A stretch of DNA of 64,000 nt from Geomonas anaerohicana (GTDB taxonomy: Bacteria > Desulfobacterota > Desulfuromonadia > Geobacterales > Geobacteraceae), in assembly GCF_016458305.1 (NCBI RefSeq), contig NZ_JAEMHL010000002.1:558001-622000 (forward strand), read 5' to 3'. A program made the position numbers and the translations under genes. Shown piece by piece: positions 8,719-16,813 of the stretch; position 1 is the stretch's first letter, and the number at the start of each line of letters is the position of its first letter. The notes below the pieces were generated by a model that was not told where the DNA came from, did not search any database, and saw nothing but the letters and a program-made list of their open reading frames with translations.

Positions 8719-9909
8719 ATGCGGCTCACGCCGAAGAACGAACTGGAATACCGCTACAGGAAGCTGCAAGTCGAGATGGCGGCCGCGGGCATGGACGCGG
8801 TCCTCATGGTGCAAAACGCCGACCTTTTTTATTTCACCGGGACCGTGCAGACCGGTGTGCTCTACGTCCCCGTTTCCGGTGCACCGCTCTACCTGGTGCG
8901 CCGCGACTTCATGCGGGCGCGCATGGAGAGCGGGCTCGCCCACGTGGTCCCGCTTCCTTCCCTGAACCAGTTGGCCGGCCTCATCACCGAACATGGCCAC
9001 CCGCTGCCGCAACGTCTGGGTCTCGAACTGGACGTCCTGCCGGTCAACCTCTACCAGAAGTACCTCTCCCTCTTTCCCAACGCACAGGCGCTGGACGCCT
9101 CTCCCGCCATCAGGCGGGTGCGCATGATCAAGAGCCACTACGAGATCCACATCCTACAGGACGCCGGCACCCAGGCCGATAAGGTTTACCGGCGCGCCGT
9201 CGAGGTGATCCGCGAGGGGATGAGCGAGGTGGATCTCGCCGCCGAACTGGAACACCTTTCGCGCCAGGAGGGGCACCAGGGGTACGTCCGTATGCGGGCT
9301 TTCAACGGGGAGCTCTCCGGTGTCCAGGTGCTCTCGGGCGCTGACGGCGCCGCTCCCGCCTGCACCAACACGGCCCTTGGAGGGATGGGGCTCACTCCTG
9401 CCTTCGGCCACGGCGCCAGCTACAACAGGATCAGGCGCGACGAGCCCATCATCGTCGACCTGGCCAGTTGCTATGACGGCTACCTGGCGGACCAGACCAG
9501 GGTCTTCGCCATCGGATCGGTTTCGGAGCGCATGCGGCGCGGTTACGAGGACATGCTGCGCGTCGAGGAACTGATGGTGGAGCGCGCCGTGGAGGGCGCC
9601 AGTTGGGGGGGGATCTACGATGCCTGTCTGGACCTGGCACGGCGCATGGGGTACGCGGAACACTTCATGGGGACTCCCGGCAGCCAGATCTCTTTCATCG
9701 GTCACGGTCTGGGCATTGAAATAGACGAATATCCCTTCATAGCAAAAGGGTTCTCCGATGAGACACTGCAGGTAGGTATGGCCTTCGCCTTCGAGCCGAA
9801 ACTCGTGTTTCCCGGGGAGGGCGCGGTCGGCATCGAAAATTCATTTTATCTCTCCGAACAGGGACTTAAGCGTCTCACCTTCTCAAGTCAGGAACTGGTA
9901 CTGCTATAA
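8719..9909 (+). CDS. M24 family metallopeptidase (Xaa-Pro aminopeptidase-like)
   Basis: Cytosolic dimetal exopeptidase, probably acting on X-Pro peptides. 396 residues from ATG 8719, chosen because a purine-rich Shine-Dalgarno precedes it and the earlier in-frame ATG (8686) falls in the leader hairpin loop. A creatinase N-domain (about 1-130) precedes the pita-bread domain. All five metal ligands can be seen: two Asp in VDLASCYDGYLADQT, His in FIGHGLGIEIDEYPF, Glu in FAFEPKLVF and Glu in GAVGIENSFYL. No signal peptide. Stands alone upstream of gltA. Confidence 0.9.
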   Translation: MRLTPKNELEYRYRKLQVEMAAAGMDAVLMVQNADLFYFTGTVQTGVLYVPVSGAPLYLVRRDFMRARMESGLAHVVPLPSLNQLAGLITEHGHPLPQRLGLELDVLPVNLYQKYLSLFPNAQALDASPAIRRVRMIKSHYEIHILQDAGTQADKVYRRAVEVIREGMSEVDLAAELEHLSRQEGHQGYVRMRAFNGELSGVQVLSGADGAAPACTNTALGGMGLTPAFGHGASYNRIRRDEPIIVDLASCYDGYLADQTRVFAIGSVSERMRRGYEDMLRVEELMVERAVEGASWGGIYDACLDLARRMGYAEHFMGTPGSQISFIGHGLGIEIDEYPFIAKGFSDETLQVGMAFAFEPKLVFPGEGAVGIENSFYLSEQGLKRLTFSSQELVLL

Positions 9910-9922
9910 CGTGAATTAAAAT

Positions 9923-10011
9923 GTATGCAAAATACTAGAACACAATTTTTTTGTGTTGAAATTGGATCTGCGCAATGGTATACATTTGAAAAATCTTTGT
10001 ATACAGTATAC
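9923..10011 (+). promoter_or_regulatory. gltA promoter with GTATAC operators and a perfect inverted repeat
   Basis: A sigma-70-like promoter reads TTGAAA (9956-9961), 17-base spacer, TATACA (9979-9984). GTATAC at 9978-9983 lies over the -10. GTATACAGTATAC at 9999-10011 is a perfect palindromic arrangement just downstream of the expected start site. A related GTATGCAAAATAC sits at 9923-9935. AACACAA (9939-9945) and TTGTGTT (9951-9957) form a perfect inverted repeat abutting the -35, which could be an operator or a terminator of the preceding gene. Citrate synthase is a known regulated TCA entry gene in Geobacter (HgtR repression has been described); whether these words are HgtR sites is inference. 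Confidence 0.55.
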
Positions 10012-10125
10012 CTACCTCACGCAACCGGCCGAGTGTCATTGGCGACCGGCACGGTGTCAGCGGGCGATTCGATTTTGTAATTCGACGTATGTACCTCAAC
10101 CCCAACAGAAAAGGAGATCTGGCAC

Positions 10126-11451
10126 ATGACGCAATTGAAAGAGAAGTTGTTTGAGAAGATCCAGGCCCACCGCCCCCGTATCACCAGGCTGACCAAGGAG
10201 TTCGGCTCCGTGGTCATCGACAAGGTGGACATCGGCCAGTGCATCGGCGGCGCCCGCGACATCAGGTCGCTCGTCACCGACATCTCCTATCTCGACCCGC
10301 AGGAAGGCATCCGTTTCCGCGGCAAGACCATTCCGGAGACCTTCGAGGCTCTGCCGAAAGCTGCCGGCTCCGAGTACCCGACCGTCGAGTCCTTCTGGTA
10401 CTTCCTGCTGACCGGCGAAGTCCCGACCCTGGACCAGGTCGCCGCTGTTGAGGCCGAGTTCAAGACCCGCCAGGTTGTGCCCGAGTACGTCTACACCGCC
10501 GTACGCGCCCTTCCGAAAGAGAGCCACCCGATGGTAATGCTCTCCGTCGGCATCATGGCGATGCAGAAAGACTCCAAGTTCGCTGCCTTCTACAGCGGCG
10601 GCAAGTTCAACAAGATGGACGCCTGGGAGTACGTGTACGAGGATGCCAGCGACATCGTCGCCCGTATCCCGGTTCTCGCCGCATTCATCTACAACCTGAA
10701 GTACCGCGGTGACAAGCAGATCGGCATCGATCCGAAGCTCGACATGGGCGCCAACTTCGCCCACATGATCGGCCAGAGCGAGCAGTACAAGGACGTGGCA
10801 AGGATGTACTTCATCCTCCACTCCGACCACGAGTCCGGCAACGTTTCGGCCCACACCACCCACCTGGTGCACTCGGCCCTCTCCGACCCGTACTACGCTT
10901 ACGCCGCAGGCCTCAACGGTCTGGCCGGCCCGCTGCACGGCCTTGCCAACCAGGAAGTTCTGGGCTGGATCATGGAGTTCCAGAAGAAGCTTAACGGCGC
11001 CGAGCCGACCAAAGAGAACGTCACCAAGGCTCTCTGGGATACCCTCAACGCCGGCCAGGTCGTTCCGGGCTACGGCCACGCCGTTCTCAGGAAGACCGAC
11101 CCGCGCTACACCGCACAGCGCGAGTTCTGCCTCAAGACCCCGGGCCTCAAGGACGATCCGCTGTTCAAGTTGGTCGCCATGATCTTCGAGACCGCCCCGG
11201 GCGTCCTCACCGAGCACGGCAAGACCAAGAACCCCTGGCCGAACGTCGACGCACAGTCCGGCGTCATCCAGTGGTACTACGGCCTCAAGGAGTGGGACTT
11301 CTACACCGTTCTCTTCGGTGTGGGTCGCGCCCTGGGCTGCATGGCCAACATCACCTGGGACCGTGGTCTGGGCTACGCCATCGAGCGTCCGAAGTCCGTC
11401 ACCACCGACATGCTCGAGAAGTGGGCTGCTGAGGGCGGCAGGAAGATGTAA
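10126..11451 (+). CDS. gltA: Citrate synthase, eukaryote-like
   Basis: Condenses acetyl-CoA with oxaloacetate to start the TCA cycle, the main acetate-oxidation route in Geobacteraceae. 441 residues from ATG 10126, with AAAGGAGAT upstream. Catalytic residues appear in GPLHGLANQEVLGWI (His), VVPGYGHAVLRKTDPRYTAQ (His) and WPNVDAQSGV (Asp). The insertions and wording resemble mitochondrial citrate synthases rather than the E. coli hexameric enzyme, as described for Geobacteraceae. Monocistronic, with its own operator-rich promoter and a strong terminator. Confidence 0.96.
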   Translation: MTQLKEKLFEKIQAHRPRITRLTKEFGSVVIDKVDIGQCIGGARDIRSLVTDISYLDPQEGIRFRGKTIPETFEALPKAAGSEYPTVESFWYFLLTGEVPTLDQVAAVEAEFKTRQVVPEYVYTAVRALPKESHPMVMLSVGIMAMQKDSKFAAFYSGGKFNKMDAWEYVYEDASDIVARIPVLAAFIYNLKYRGDKQIGIDPKLDMGANFAHMIGQSEQYKDVARMYFILHSDHESGNVSAHTTHLVHSALSDPYYAYAAGLNGLAGPLHGLANQEVLGWIMEFQKKLNGAEPTKENVTKALWDTLNAGQVVPGYGHAVLRKTDPRYTAQREFCLKTPGLKDDPLFKLVAMIFETAPGVLTEHGKTKNPWPNVDAQSGVIQWYYGLKEWDFYTVLFGVGRALGCMANITWDRGLGYAIERPKSVTTDMLEKWAAEGGRKM

Positions 11452-11480
11452 TTTGGCTCTGCCGTAAACTGCACAACAGA

Positions 11481-11509
11481 AAGGGGGCACCTCGGTGCCC
11501 CCTTTTTTT
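11481..11509 (+). terminator. Rho-independent terminator of gltA
   Basis: AAGGGGGCAC (11481-11490), loop CTCG, GTGCCCCCTT (11493-11502), then a T run to 11509. Confidence 0.9.
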
Positions 11510-11542
11510 ATGGCTGTATCAGTGATCCGTGTTGGTATTTGC

Positions 11543-11665
11543 TTTGATCTCGTTCCCAGGGTCTATCTTGGGAACGCAAAGCCTTTCAGAAGCTCCAGCT
11601 TCCCTCGGATACATAGCTGGAGCTCTGCGCCATGGGTTCCCAAGCTGGAGCTTGGGAACCAGGAA
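11543..11665 (+). repeat. 123-base GTTCCCAAG mosaic repeat, copy 1
   Basis: The element starts TTTGATCTCGTTCCC. It has an outer hairpin (CGTTCCCAGG...CTTGGGAACG), a central AGCTCCAGCT / AGCTGGAGCT pair and a second hairpin GTTCCCAAGCTGGAGCTTGG. Three other copies lie at 38945-39070, 47418-47541 and 58699-58825. The rest of the 11510-11818 gap holds degraded TTTGCGTTCT units (about 11672-11730) and no gene. Confidence 0.8.
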
Positions 11666-11818
11666 AAGCAGTCTTTGCGTTCTCAGCGGATGCTCTGCGT
11701 TCTTTGCGCTACAGCTTTTGGCGTTGTGCAATAGTAGGGCAAGCGGGAGGGAGTGGGGCAGGGGAAGGGGAAGGTAAGCCGCTCAGGCGATGAGCGGCTC
11801 CCGACGCTGGTCACTTAA

Positions 11819-12370
11819 TTACTGCTGCTCGCCGAATACCTCGGCGCTGAAGACGTAAAGGTCGGCCCCTTCCTTCCAGTCGTCCATCTTGAGTCCGGCC
11901 TTGAGGGCGGTCTGGTTTAGGAAGGTCTCCCGGTCCCAGTGGTGCTCCACGGCTACCTGCGGGAGCAGGACGCCGCGGGAAAAGTTCTTCTCCAGGTACA
12001 GGCCGTGTTTGCCCACTTCTACCTCCTCGGGGGAGGAGATCTTGCTCAGGGGCGACAGCACGGATATCTCCAGTTCGAAATCGCCCAGATCGGCCTCTTT
12101 CATCGGGTAGAAACGCGGGTCCCTGGTCGCGGCGGAGGCGGCCATTTCCTGCACCAGTTGGTAAAGCGGCTTATCGGAACTGAAATTGCCGATGCAGCCC
12201 CTGAGCGCCCCCTGTTTCTTGATGGTGACGAAGCACCCCTGCGGTACGGAGAGTTTCTCGTCGGTGACTTGCTGCATTTTCAATTTGCCGGTCTGGACGG
12301 TGGCGGTGATCGCCTCCCGGGCCAGGTCCAGAAGAAGTTTTTTGTCTGCAGAATTGAGCGTATCGTTCAC
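11819..12370 (-). CDS. AMMECR1 domain protein (AmmeMemoRadiSam system protein A-like)
   Basis: Function not established for the family. 183 residues, starting at GTG 12370 with AGGGGGACG upstream. The AMMECR1 signature is intact: GCFVTIKKQGALRGCIGNF around residues 45-65, then the MAASAATRDPRFYP segment and LEISVLSPLSKI. The usual MEMO1 and radical-SAM partners of the AmmeMemoRadiSam trio are not adjacent here, so the gene stands alone. No signal peptide; cytosolic. Confidence 0.9.
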   Translation of the reverse strand: MNDTLNSADKKLLLDLAREAITATVQTGKLKMQQVTDEKLSVPQGCFVTIKKQGALRGCIGNFSSDKPLYQLVQEMAASAATRDPRFYPMKEADLGDFELEISVLSPLSKISSPEEVEVGKHGLYLEKNFSRGVLLPQVAVEHHWDRETFLNQTALKAGLKMDDWKEGADLYVFSAEVFGEQQ

Positions 12371-12757
12371 GGCGTCCCCCTGGGTGGCGTTGCTCCGTGC
12401 TCGCCGGAGATTAATGGGGCCAAAATAATATATTTGCGAGCCGTTTACAAGAAAGAAGCGTGCTGGGCACCCTGATTCTGTCCCGTTTTTTCACCCCTGG
12501 CCGCTCATGGCAAATGCGGAGCGCTTGCTTTGCCGGGTGAAGAAGGAGGGAGAGCGTGGAGTCGAGCCTGGTGTAAGCCGCGTCCGTACAGGTTTTCGGC
12601 GATAAAACAGTACCTTGCACGGACGCTTCTCCTTTTGCCAAGCACCCTCCGTGGGCATCGAACGGTGAAATTCCGTTTCCTGCATGTTTGGCTAAACCAT
12701 CCAAAAGTTCGGGATAATCCTTTAATATTTTTTTGCGATTTCCAGCTTTAAAAAGTA
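12371..12757. other. Intergenic region without a supported gene
   Basis: Nearly 390 bases upstream of the small lipoprotein promoter. I see no recognisable structured RNA (no c-di-GMP, SRP, tmRNA or RNase P signature) and no coding frame with a ribosome site. Composition falls from GC-rich at 12480-12620 to AT-rich towards 12757. Confidence 0.4.
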
Positions 12758-12785
12758 TTGACTTTTCCAGGAATGCTAGTATATT
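12758..12785 (+). promoter_or_regulatory. Promoter of the Ala/Pro-rich lipoprotein gene
   Basis: TTGACT at 12758-12763, 16-base spacer, TATATT at 12780-12785 preceded by TGCTAG. Leaves an 80-base leader. Confidence 0.65.
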
Positions 12786-12865
12786 CGCCCTTTGTTGTCG
12801 CACGAAAAAACCATGCGCTTTGCGCAGTAATGGTAAATCTAAAAAGAAAAGAGGTGATATCGTCA

Positions 12866-13072
12866 ATGAAAAAACTGATCTCCTTGGCACTTTGCCTGGC
12901 TCTGGCCCTGTCCTTTGCTGCTGGCTGCAAGAAGAAAGAAGAGGCTCCGGCTCCGGCTGCTGAGCAGGCTGCTCCGGCTGCTCCGGCTCAGGCTCCGATG
13001 TCCTCCGCTAAAGCTCCGGAAGCTGCTCCGGCTGCTCCGGCTGCTCCGGCCGCTCCGGCTGAGAAGAAGTAA
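12866..13072 (+). CDS. Small Ala/Pro-rich lipoprotein
   Basis: 68 residues from ATG 12866, with AGAGGTGAT upstream. MKKLISLALCLALALSFAAG is a type II signal peptide and Cys21 (AAGC) would carry the lipid. The mature part begins KKKEEAP and is then almost only Ala, Pro, Gln and Ser in repeated APAAP units, ending AEKK. There is no globular domain. It could be a tether or spacer in the envelope; function unknown. Own promoter and strong terminator, so a monocistronic and perhaps abundant transcript. Confidence 0.8.
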   Translation: MKKLISLALCLALALSFAAGCKKKEEAPAPAAEQAAPAAPAQAPMSSAKAPEAAPAAPAAPAAPAEKK

Positions 13073-13099
13073 GCTGAAGCAGGGTCACCCTGTTTCACG

Positions 13100-13130
13100 A
13101 AGCCCACAGATCCATCTGTGGGCTTTTTTT
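13100..13130 (+). terminator. Terminator of the small lipoprotein gene
   Basis: AAGCCCACAGA, loop TCCA, TCTGTGGGCTT followed by a T run. Confidence 0.9.
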
Positions 13131-13153
13131 GTCTCTCTATCCGGCCATTTGCC

Positions 13154-13183
13154 TTGACAACGGGCGGACCGGAATGCTAATTA
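13154..13183 (+). promoter_or_regulatory. Promoter of ndk
   Basis: TTGACA at 13154-13159, 18-base spacer, TAATTA at 13178-13183 with an upstream TGC (extended -10 type). Confidence 0.5.
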
Positions 13184-13219
13184 GAAGGGTCGTCAACTAC
13201 AATGAGTTCGGAGGAAACA

Positions 13220-13633
13220 ATGGAAAGAACATTTGCCATCATAAAGCCTGATGCAGTCGAGAGGAACGTCACCGGCAAGGTGCTCGCCATGATCGAGGCG
13301 GGCGGCTTCAAGATCGTCGGCATGAAGAAGATCCTTCTCTCCAGGGCACAGGCTGAGGGCTTCTACTACGTGCACAAAGAGCGTCCGTTCTTCGGCGACC
13401 TCTGCACCTTCATGTCCCGTGGCCCGGTCATCGCGCTGGTGCTGGAAAAGGAAAACGCCATCGCCGACTGGCGCGGCCTGATGGGCGCCACCAACCCGGC
13501 TAACGCCGAGGCCGGCACCATCCGCAAGGAACTGGGCGTGAGCATCGAGGAGAACACCGTACACGGCTCCGACTCCCCGGAGTCCGCTTCCTACGAGATC
13601 CCCTACTTCTTCAATCAGCTGGAACTGGTTTAA
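13220..13633 (+). CDS. ndk: Nucleoside-diphosphate kinase
   Basis: Balances (d)NTP pools by phosphate transfer through a histidine. 137 residues from ATG 13220, which has GGAGG at the right distance; an earlier in-frame ATG at 13202 would overlap that site. It begins [16 protein letters not shown]. The active-site His115 is in [16 protein letters not shown]. Standard length and fold for the small hexameric or tetrameric bacterial enzyme. Isolated by its own promoter and terminator. Confidence 0.96.
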   Translation: MERTFAIIKPDAVERNVTGKVLAMIEAGGFKIVGMKKILLSRAQAEGFYYVHKERPFFGDLCTFMSRGPVIALVLEKENAIADWRGLMGATNPANAEAGTIRKELGVSIEENTVHGSDSPESASYEIPYFFNQLELV

Positions 13634-13659
13634 TTCGAAGCAGGTTCAGGCAGATCAAG

Positions 13660-13684
13660 AGCCCTTCGCGAGAAGGGCTTTTTT
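13660..13684 (+). terminator. Terminator of ndk
   Basis: AGCCCTTC, loop GCGA, GAAGGGCT followed by six T. It ends 15 bases before rlmN, so rlmN may depend on read-through or an undetected promoter. Confidence 0.8.
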
Positions 13685-13698
13685 AGTATCCGGAAAGC

Positions 13699-14733
13699 AT
13701 GGAAAAGACCGATATAAAGAATTTGACCCTCTCCGGGCTCGAGGCCTACATCTCCGGCCTGGGCAAGGAGCGTTTCCGCGCCAAGCAGATCTTCAAGTGG
13801 CTCTACCAGATGGACGCCATGGACTTCGACGAGATGACCAACGTCTCCAAGGAATTCCGGGCGGTACTGAAGGAGCGGGCCGAGATCAGCAACCTGATCC
13901 CCGAGGCTGTCGAGGCCTCCGGGGACGGCACCAGGAAGTACCTGTTCCGGCTCGCCGACGGCGCCAGTGTCGAGAGCGTCCTTATTCCCGACGAGGGGAG
14001 AAACACGCTCTGCATCTCCAGCCAGGTCGGTTGCGCCATGAAGTGCGCCTTCTGCCTGACCGGCACCTTCGGCCTTGCCCGCAACCTGACTACGGCCGAG
14101 ATCGTGAACCAGGTCTGCGCGGTGAAGCGCGAGCACCCGGTGAACAACATCGTCTTCATGGGCATGGGGGAGCCGCTGGCCAACCTCGGCGCCGTGATCC
14201 CGGCGGTGAACATCCTCACCGACCCGGACGGCTTCCAGTTCTCCACCCGCAAGGTCACCGTATCCACCTCCGGGCTGGTCCCCGAGATGGCGGAGCTGGG
14301 GCGCGGCTGCACCGTGAACCTCGCGGTCTCACTGAACGCCACCACCGACGAGGTCAGGGACCAGATCATGCCGGTGAACCGCGCCTACCCCCTGAAGGAG
14401 CTTCTGGCCGCCTGCAAGGCGTTCCCGCTTCCTTCGCGGCGCTGGATCACCATCGAGTACGTCATGATCCGGGATTTGAACGACACCCTGGACGACGCCA
14501 AGCGCCTGGTGCGCCTGATCAGCAACATCCCGTCCAAGGTGAACCTGATCCCGTTCAACGAGCACGACGGCTGCGGCTTCAAGAGCCCGACCCAGGAGAC
14601 CATCGACCGTTTCCACAAGTACCTCCTGGACAAGCACGTCACGGTGATCACCCGCTCCAGCCGCGGCGGCGACATCTCCGCCGCCTGCGGGCAGTTGAAG
14701 GGGAAGCTGGACCAGATGCAGCAGCAGGATTAG
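13699..14733 (+). CDS. rlmN: Dual-specificity RNA methyltransferase RlmN
   Basis: Radical-SAM enzyme making m2A2503 in 23S rRNA and m2A37 in some tRNAs. 344 residues. The cluster motif GCAMKCAFC gives Cys112, Cys116 and Cys119. GMGEPLANL follows. The resolving cysteine is Cys330 in [13 protein letters not shown]. The catalytic methyl-carrying Cys is expected shortly before the C-terminal one and this arrangement fits. Full length. Followed by an intergenic hairpin repeat and mtnP on the same strand. Confidence 0.95.
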   Translation: MEKTDIKNLTLSGLEAYISGLGKERFRAKQIFKWLYQMDAMDFDEMTNVSKEFRAVLKERAEISNLIPEAVEASGDGTRKYLFRLADGASVESVLIPDEGRNTLCISSQVGCAMKCAFCLTGTFGLARNLTTAEIVNQVCAVKREHPVNNIVFMGMGEPLANLGAVIPAVNILTDPDGFQFSTRKVTVSTSGLVPEMAELGRGCTVNLAVSLNATTDEVRDQIMPVNRAYPLKELLAACKAFPLPSRRWITIEYVMIRDLNDTLDDAKRLVRLISNIPSKVNLIPFNEHDGCGFKSPTQETIDRFHKYLLDKHVTVITRSSRGGDISAACGQLKGKLDQMQQQD

Positions 14734-14755
14734 CCGCTGCTTGCCCTCACCCTGA

Positions 14756-14776
14756 CCCTCTCCCGGAGGGAGAGGG
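14756..14776. repeat. CCCTCTCCC hairpin repeat
   Basis: CCCTCTCCC, GGA, GGGAGAGGG: a perfect 9-base stem between rlmN and mtnP. Relatives occur at 33640-33709, 39090-39118 and 51632-51655. Confidence 0.6.
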
Positions 14777-14839
14777 GATGTGGACGTGCCTGACACAAGA
14801 TATCGCTACTACATATTTCAATGACGCAGGAGGGAGCTT

Positions 14840-15703
14840 ATGGCTAACGAGGTAATCGGTGTAATCGGCGGCAGCGGCCTGTACGAGATGGAGGGGATGA
14901 CCGGGGTGACCCAGGTGACCGTTGATACCCCCTTCGGCCGCCCCAGCGACGAGTACGTGACCGGCACGCTGGACGGCGTGCAGATGGTCTTCCTGCCCCG
15001 CCACGGCAAGGGGCACCGCTTCACCCCCAGCGAGGTGAACTACCGCGCCAACGTCTACGGCATGAAGAAGCTCGGCGTCACCCGGATCATCTCCGTTTCC
15101 GCCGTGGGGAGCCTGAAGGAAGAGATCGTCCCCGGGCACATCGTGGTGCCGGACCAGTTCATCGACCGCACCCGCGGCTTCAGAAAGGACACCTTCTTCG
15201 GCAACGGCATCGTAGGCCACGTCCAGTTCGCCGACCCGGTCTGCGGCGAACTCTCCGACATCCTCTACCGCGCGGCGGGCGAGGTGGGGGCCACGGTGCA
15301 CAAGGGGGGCTGCTACGTCTGCATGGAGGGGCCGGCCTTCTCCACCCGCGCCGAGAGCCACATGTACCGCTCCTTCGGCGCCTCCATCATCGGCATGACC
15401 AACCTCACCGAGGCGAAACTCGCCCGCGAGGCCGAGATCTGCTACGGCGTCATCGCCCTCTCCACCGACTACGACTGCTGGCACGAGTCCCATGACGACG
15501 TCTCGGTGGAGGCGATCATCGAGATCATCAAGAACAACGTCGCCACCGCCAAGAAGATCATTCGCCAGGCCGTGGCCCAGGTGGCCGCCGGACGCGGCTG
15601 CGCCTGCGGCGAGGCCCTCAAGTACGCGGTGATCAGCGATACTTCGGTGATCCCGGTCGAGACCCGTGAGAACCTGGAGCTGATCCTCGGCAAATACCTG
15701 TAA
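14840..15703 (+). CDS. mtnP: S-methyl-5'-thioadenosine phosphorylase
   Basis: Phosphorolysis of methylthioadenosine to adenine and methylthioribose-1-phosphate, in methionine/purine salvage. 287 residues from ATG 14840 with AGGAGGGAG upstream. The PNP/MTAP family II fold shows GVIGGSGLYEMEGM at the N-terminus, FLPRHGKGHRFTPSEVNYRA and SVSAVGSLKEEI. The substrate region is MEGPAFSTRAESHMYR, followed by the family aspartates in STDYDCWHE. The adjoining PfkB kinase supports a nucleoside/sugar salvage context. Confidence 0.93.
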   Translation: MANEVIGVIGGSGLYEMEGMTGVTQVTVDTPFGRPSDEYVTGTLDGVQMVFLPRHGKGHRFTPSEVNYRANVYGMKKLGVTRIISVSAVGSLKEEIVPGHIVVPDQFIDRTRGFRKDTFFGNGIVGHVQFADPVCGELSDILYRAAGEVGATVHKGGCYVCMEGPAFSTRAESHMYRSFGASIIGMTNLTEAKLAREAEICYGVIALSTDYDCWHESHDDVSVEAIIEIIKNNVATAKKIIRQAVAQVAAGRGCACGEALKYAVISDTSVIPVETRENLELILGKYL

Positions 15704-15793
15704 CGCCCGTTGCGGCGCCCCGGTCGGACCGGCGGCGCCGCTTTTCATCTGCAAGCAGAACCAACCCTGATCCCGCAGCACACCGGAGGCTTT

Positions 15794-16711
15794 ATGAGCA
15801 TACTCGTCGTTGGATCCGTAGCGCTTGATTCCGTGCAGACCCCGTTCGGGGAGAGGGACCGTGTCCTTGGCGGCTCGGCCACCTACTTCTCCACCTCGGC
15901 CAGCTTCTTCACCGACGTCAACCTGGTCGCCGTGGTCGGCGAGGACTTCCCCGAAGAACATACCCGCTTCCTCACCTCGAGAAACATCGACTTGACCGGC
16001 CTCTCCCGCGTGCCGGGCGAGACCTTCCACTGGAAGGGGCGCTACGGCTACGATCTCAACGAGGCGCAGACCCTGGAAACCCACCTGAACGTGTTCGAGA
16101 GCTTCAAGCCGGTGATCCCCGAGTCGTGGGCCGACGCCCAGTACCTGATCCTGGCCAACATCGACCCGGAACTTCAGACGGAGGTGCTGAACCAGGTGAA
16201 GCAGCCGCGCGTGGTGGCCTGCGACACCATGAACTTCTGGATCTCCTCCAAGATCGAGGCGCTCAAGAAGGTGATCAGCCGGGTCGACTTCCTGATCATC
16301 AACGAGGGTGAGGCGCGCCAGCTCTCCGGCGAGGTGAACCTGGTCAAGGCCGCCCGCGCCATCATCGCCCTCGGGGTCAAGAACCTGATCGTCAAACGCG
16401 GCGAGTACGGCGTGCTCATGTTCAACGGCCACTCCGTGTTCGCTGCACCCGCCTATCCCCTCGAGGAGGTCTTCGACCCCACCGGCGCCGGCGACACCTT
16501 CGCAGGCGGCTTCATGGGGTATCTCGCCAACACCGGTAACCTCTCGGACGAGGGGATCCGCCAGGCGATCATCTTCGGCTCGGTGATGGCCTCCTTCAAC
16601 GTCGAGGCCTTCAGCCTGGACCGCTTGAAGACCCTGACCTACCCGGAGATCGAGGCCCGCTATCGCAGCTTCAAGAACATGACCCATTTCCAGGGGGTAG
16701 GTGAGCTGTAA
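15794..16711 (+). CDS. PfkB-family carbohydrate/nucleoside kinase
   Basis: ATP-dependent kinase of the ribokinase superfamily; substrate unknown. 305 residues from ATG 15794 with GGAGG upstream. It begins MSILVVGSVALDSVQTPFGE, then GGSATYFSTSA (substrate lid region), LIINEGEARQLSG and the anion-hole/catalytic motif DPTGAGDTFAGGFMG with the base Asp. Located 90 bases after mtnP, which makes adenosine or a ribose derivative a reasonable substrate guess, but that is inference from context only. Confidence 0.85.
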   Translation: MSILVVGSVALDSVQTPFGERDRVLGGSATYFSTSASFFTDVNLVAVVGEDFPEEHTRFLTSRNIDLTGLSRVPGETFHWKGRYGYDLNEAQTLETHLNVFESFKPVIPESWADAQYLILANIDPELQTEVLNQVKQPRVVACDTMNFWISSKIEALKKVISRVDFLIINEGEARQLSGEVNLVKAARAIIALGVKNLIVKRGEYGVLMFNGHSVFAAPAYPLEEVFDPTGAGDTFAGGFMGYLANTGNLSDEGIRQAIIFGSVMASFNVEAFSLDRLKTLTYPEIEARYRSFKNMTHFQGVGEL

Positions 16712-16747
16712 CCGCACGCTGGGGCGGCCTCGGCTAAGGGCTCCTCA

Positions 16748-16776
16748 TTGACAATGATCATCATATCTGTTAATTT
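16748..16776 (+). promoter_or_regulatory. Promoter of the TPR lipoprotein gene
   Basis: TTGACA at 16748-16753, 17-base spacer, TAATTT at 16771-16776. Confidence 0.5.
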
Positions 16777-16813
16777 TTGCAGGTGCATTTTCGCCAGTTA
16801 TTCCGTGAGGTTT

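Noticed and set aside
12371-12757. A structured non-coding RNA upstream of the small lipoprotein
   Set aside because: I looked for c-di-GMP, SRP, 6S, tmRNA and RNase P signatures and found none; no convincing long stem.
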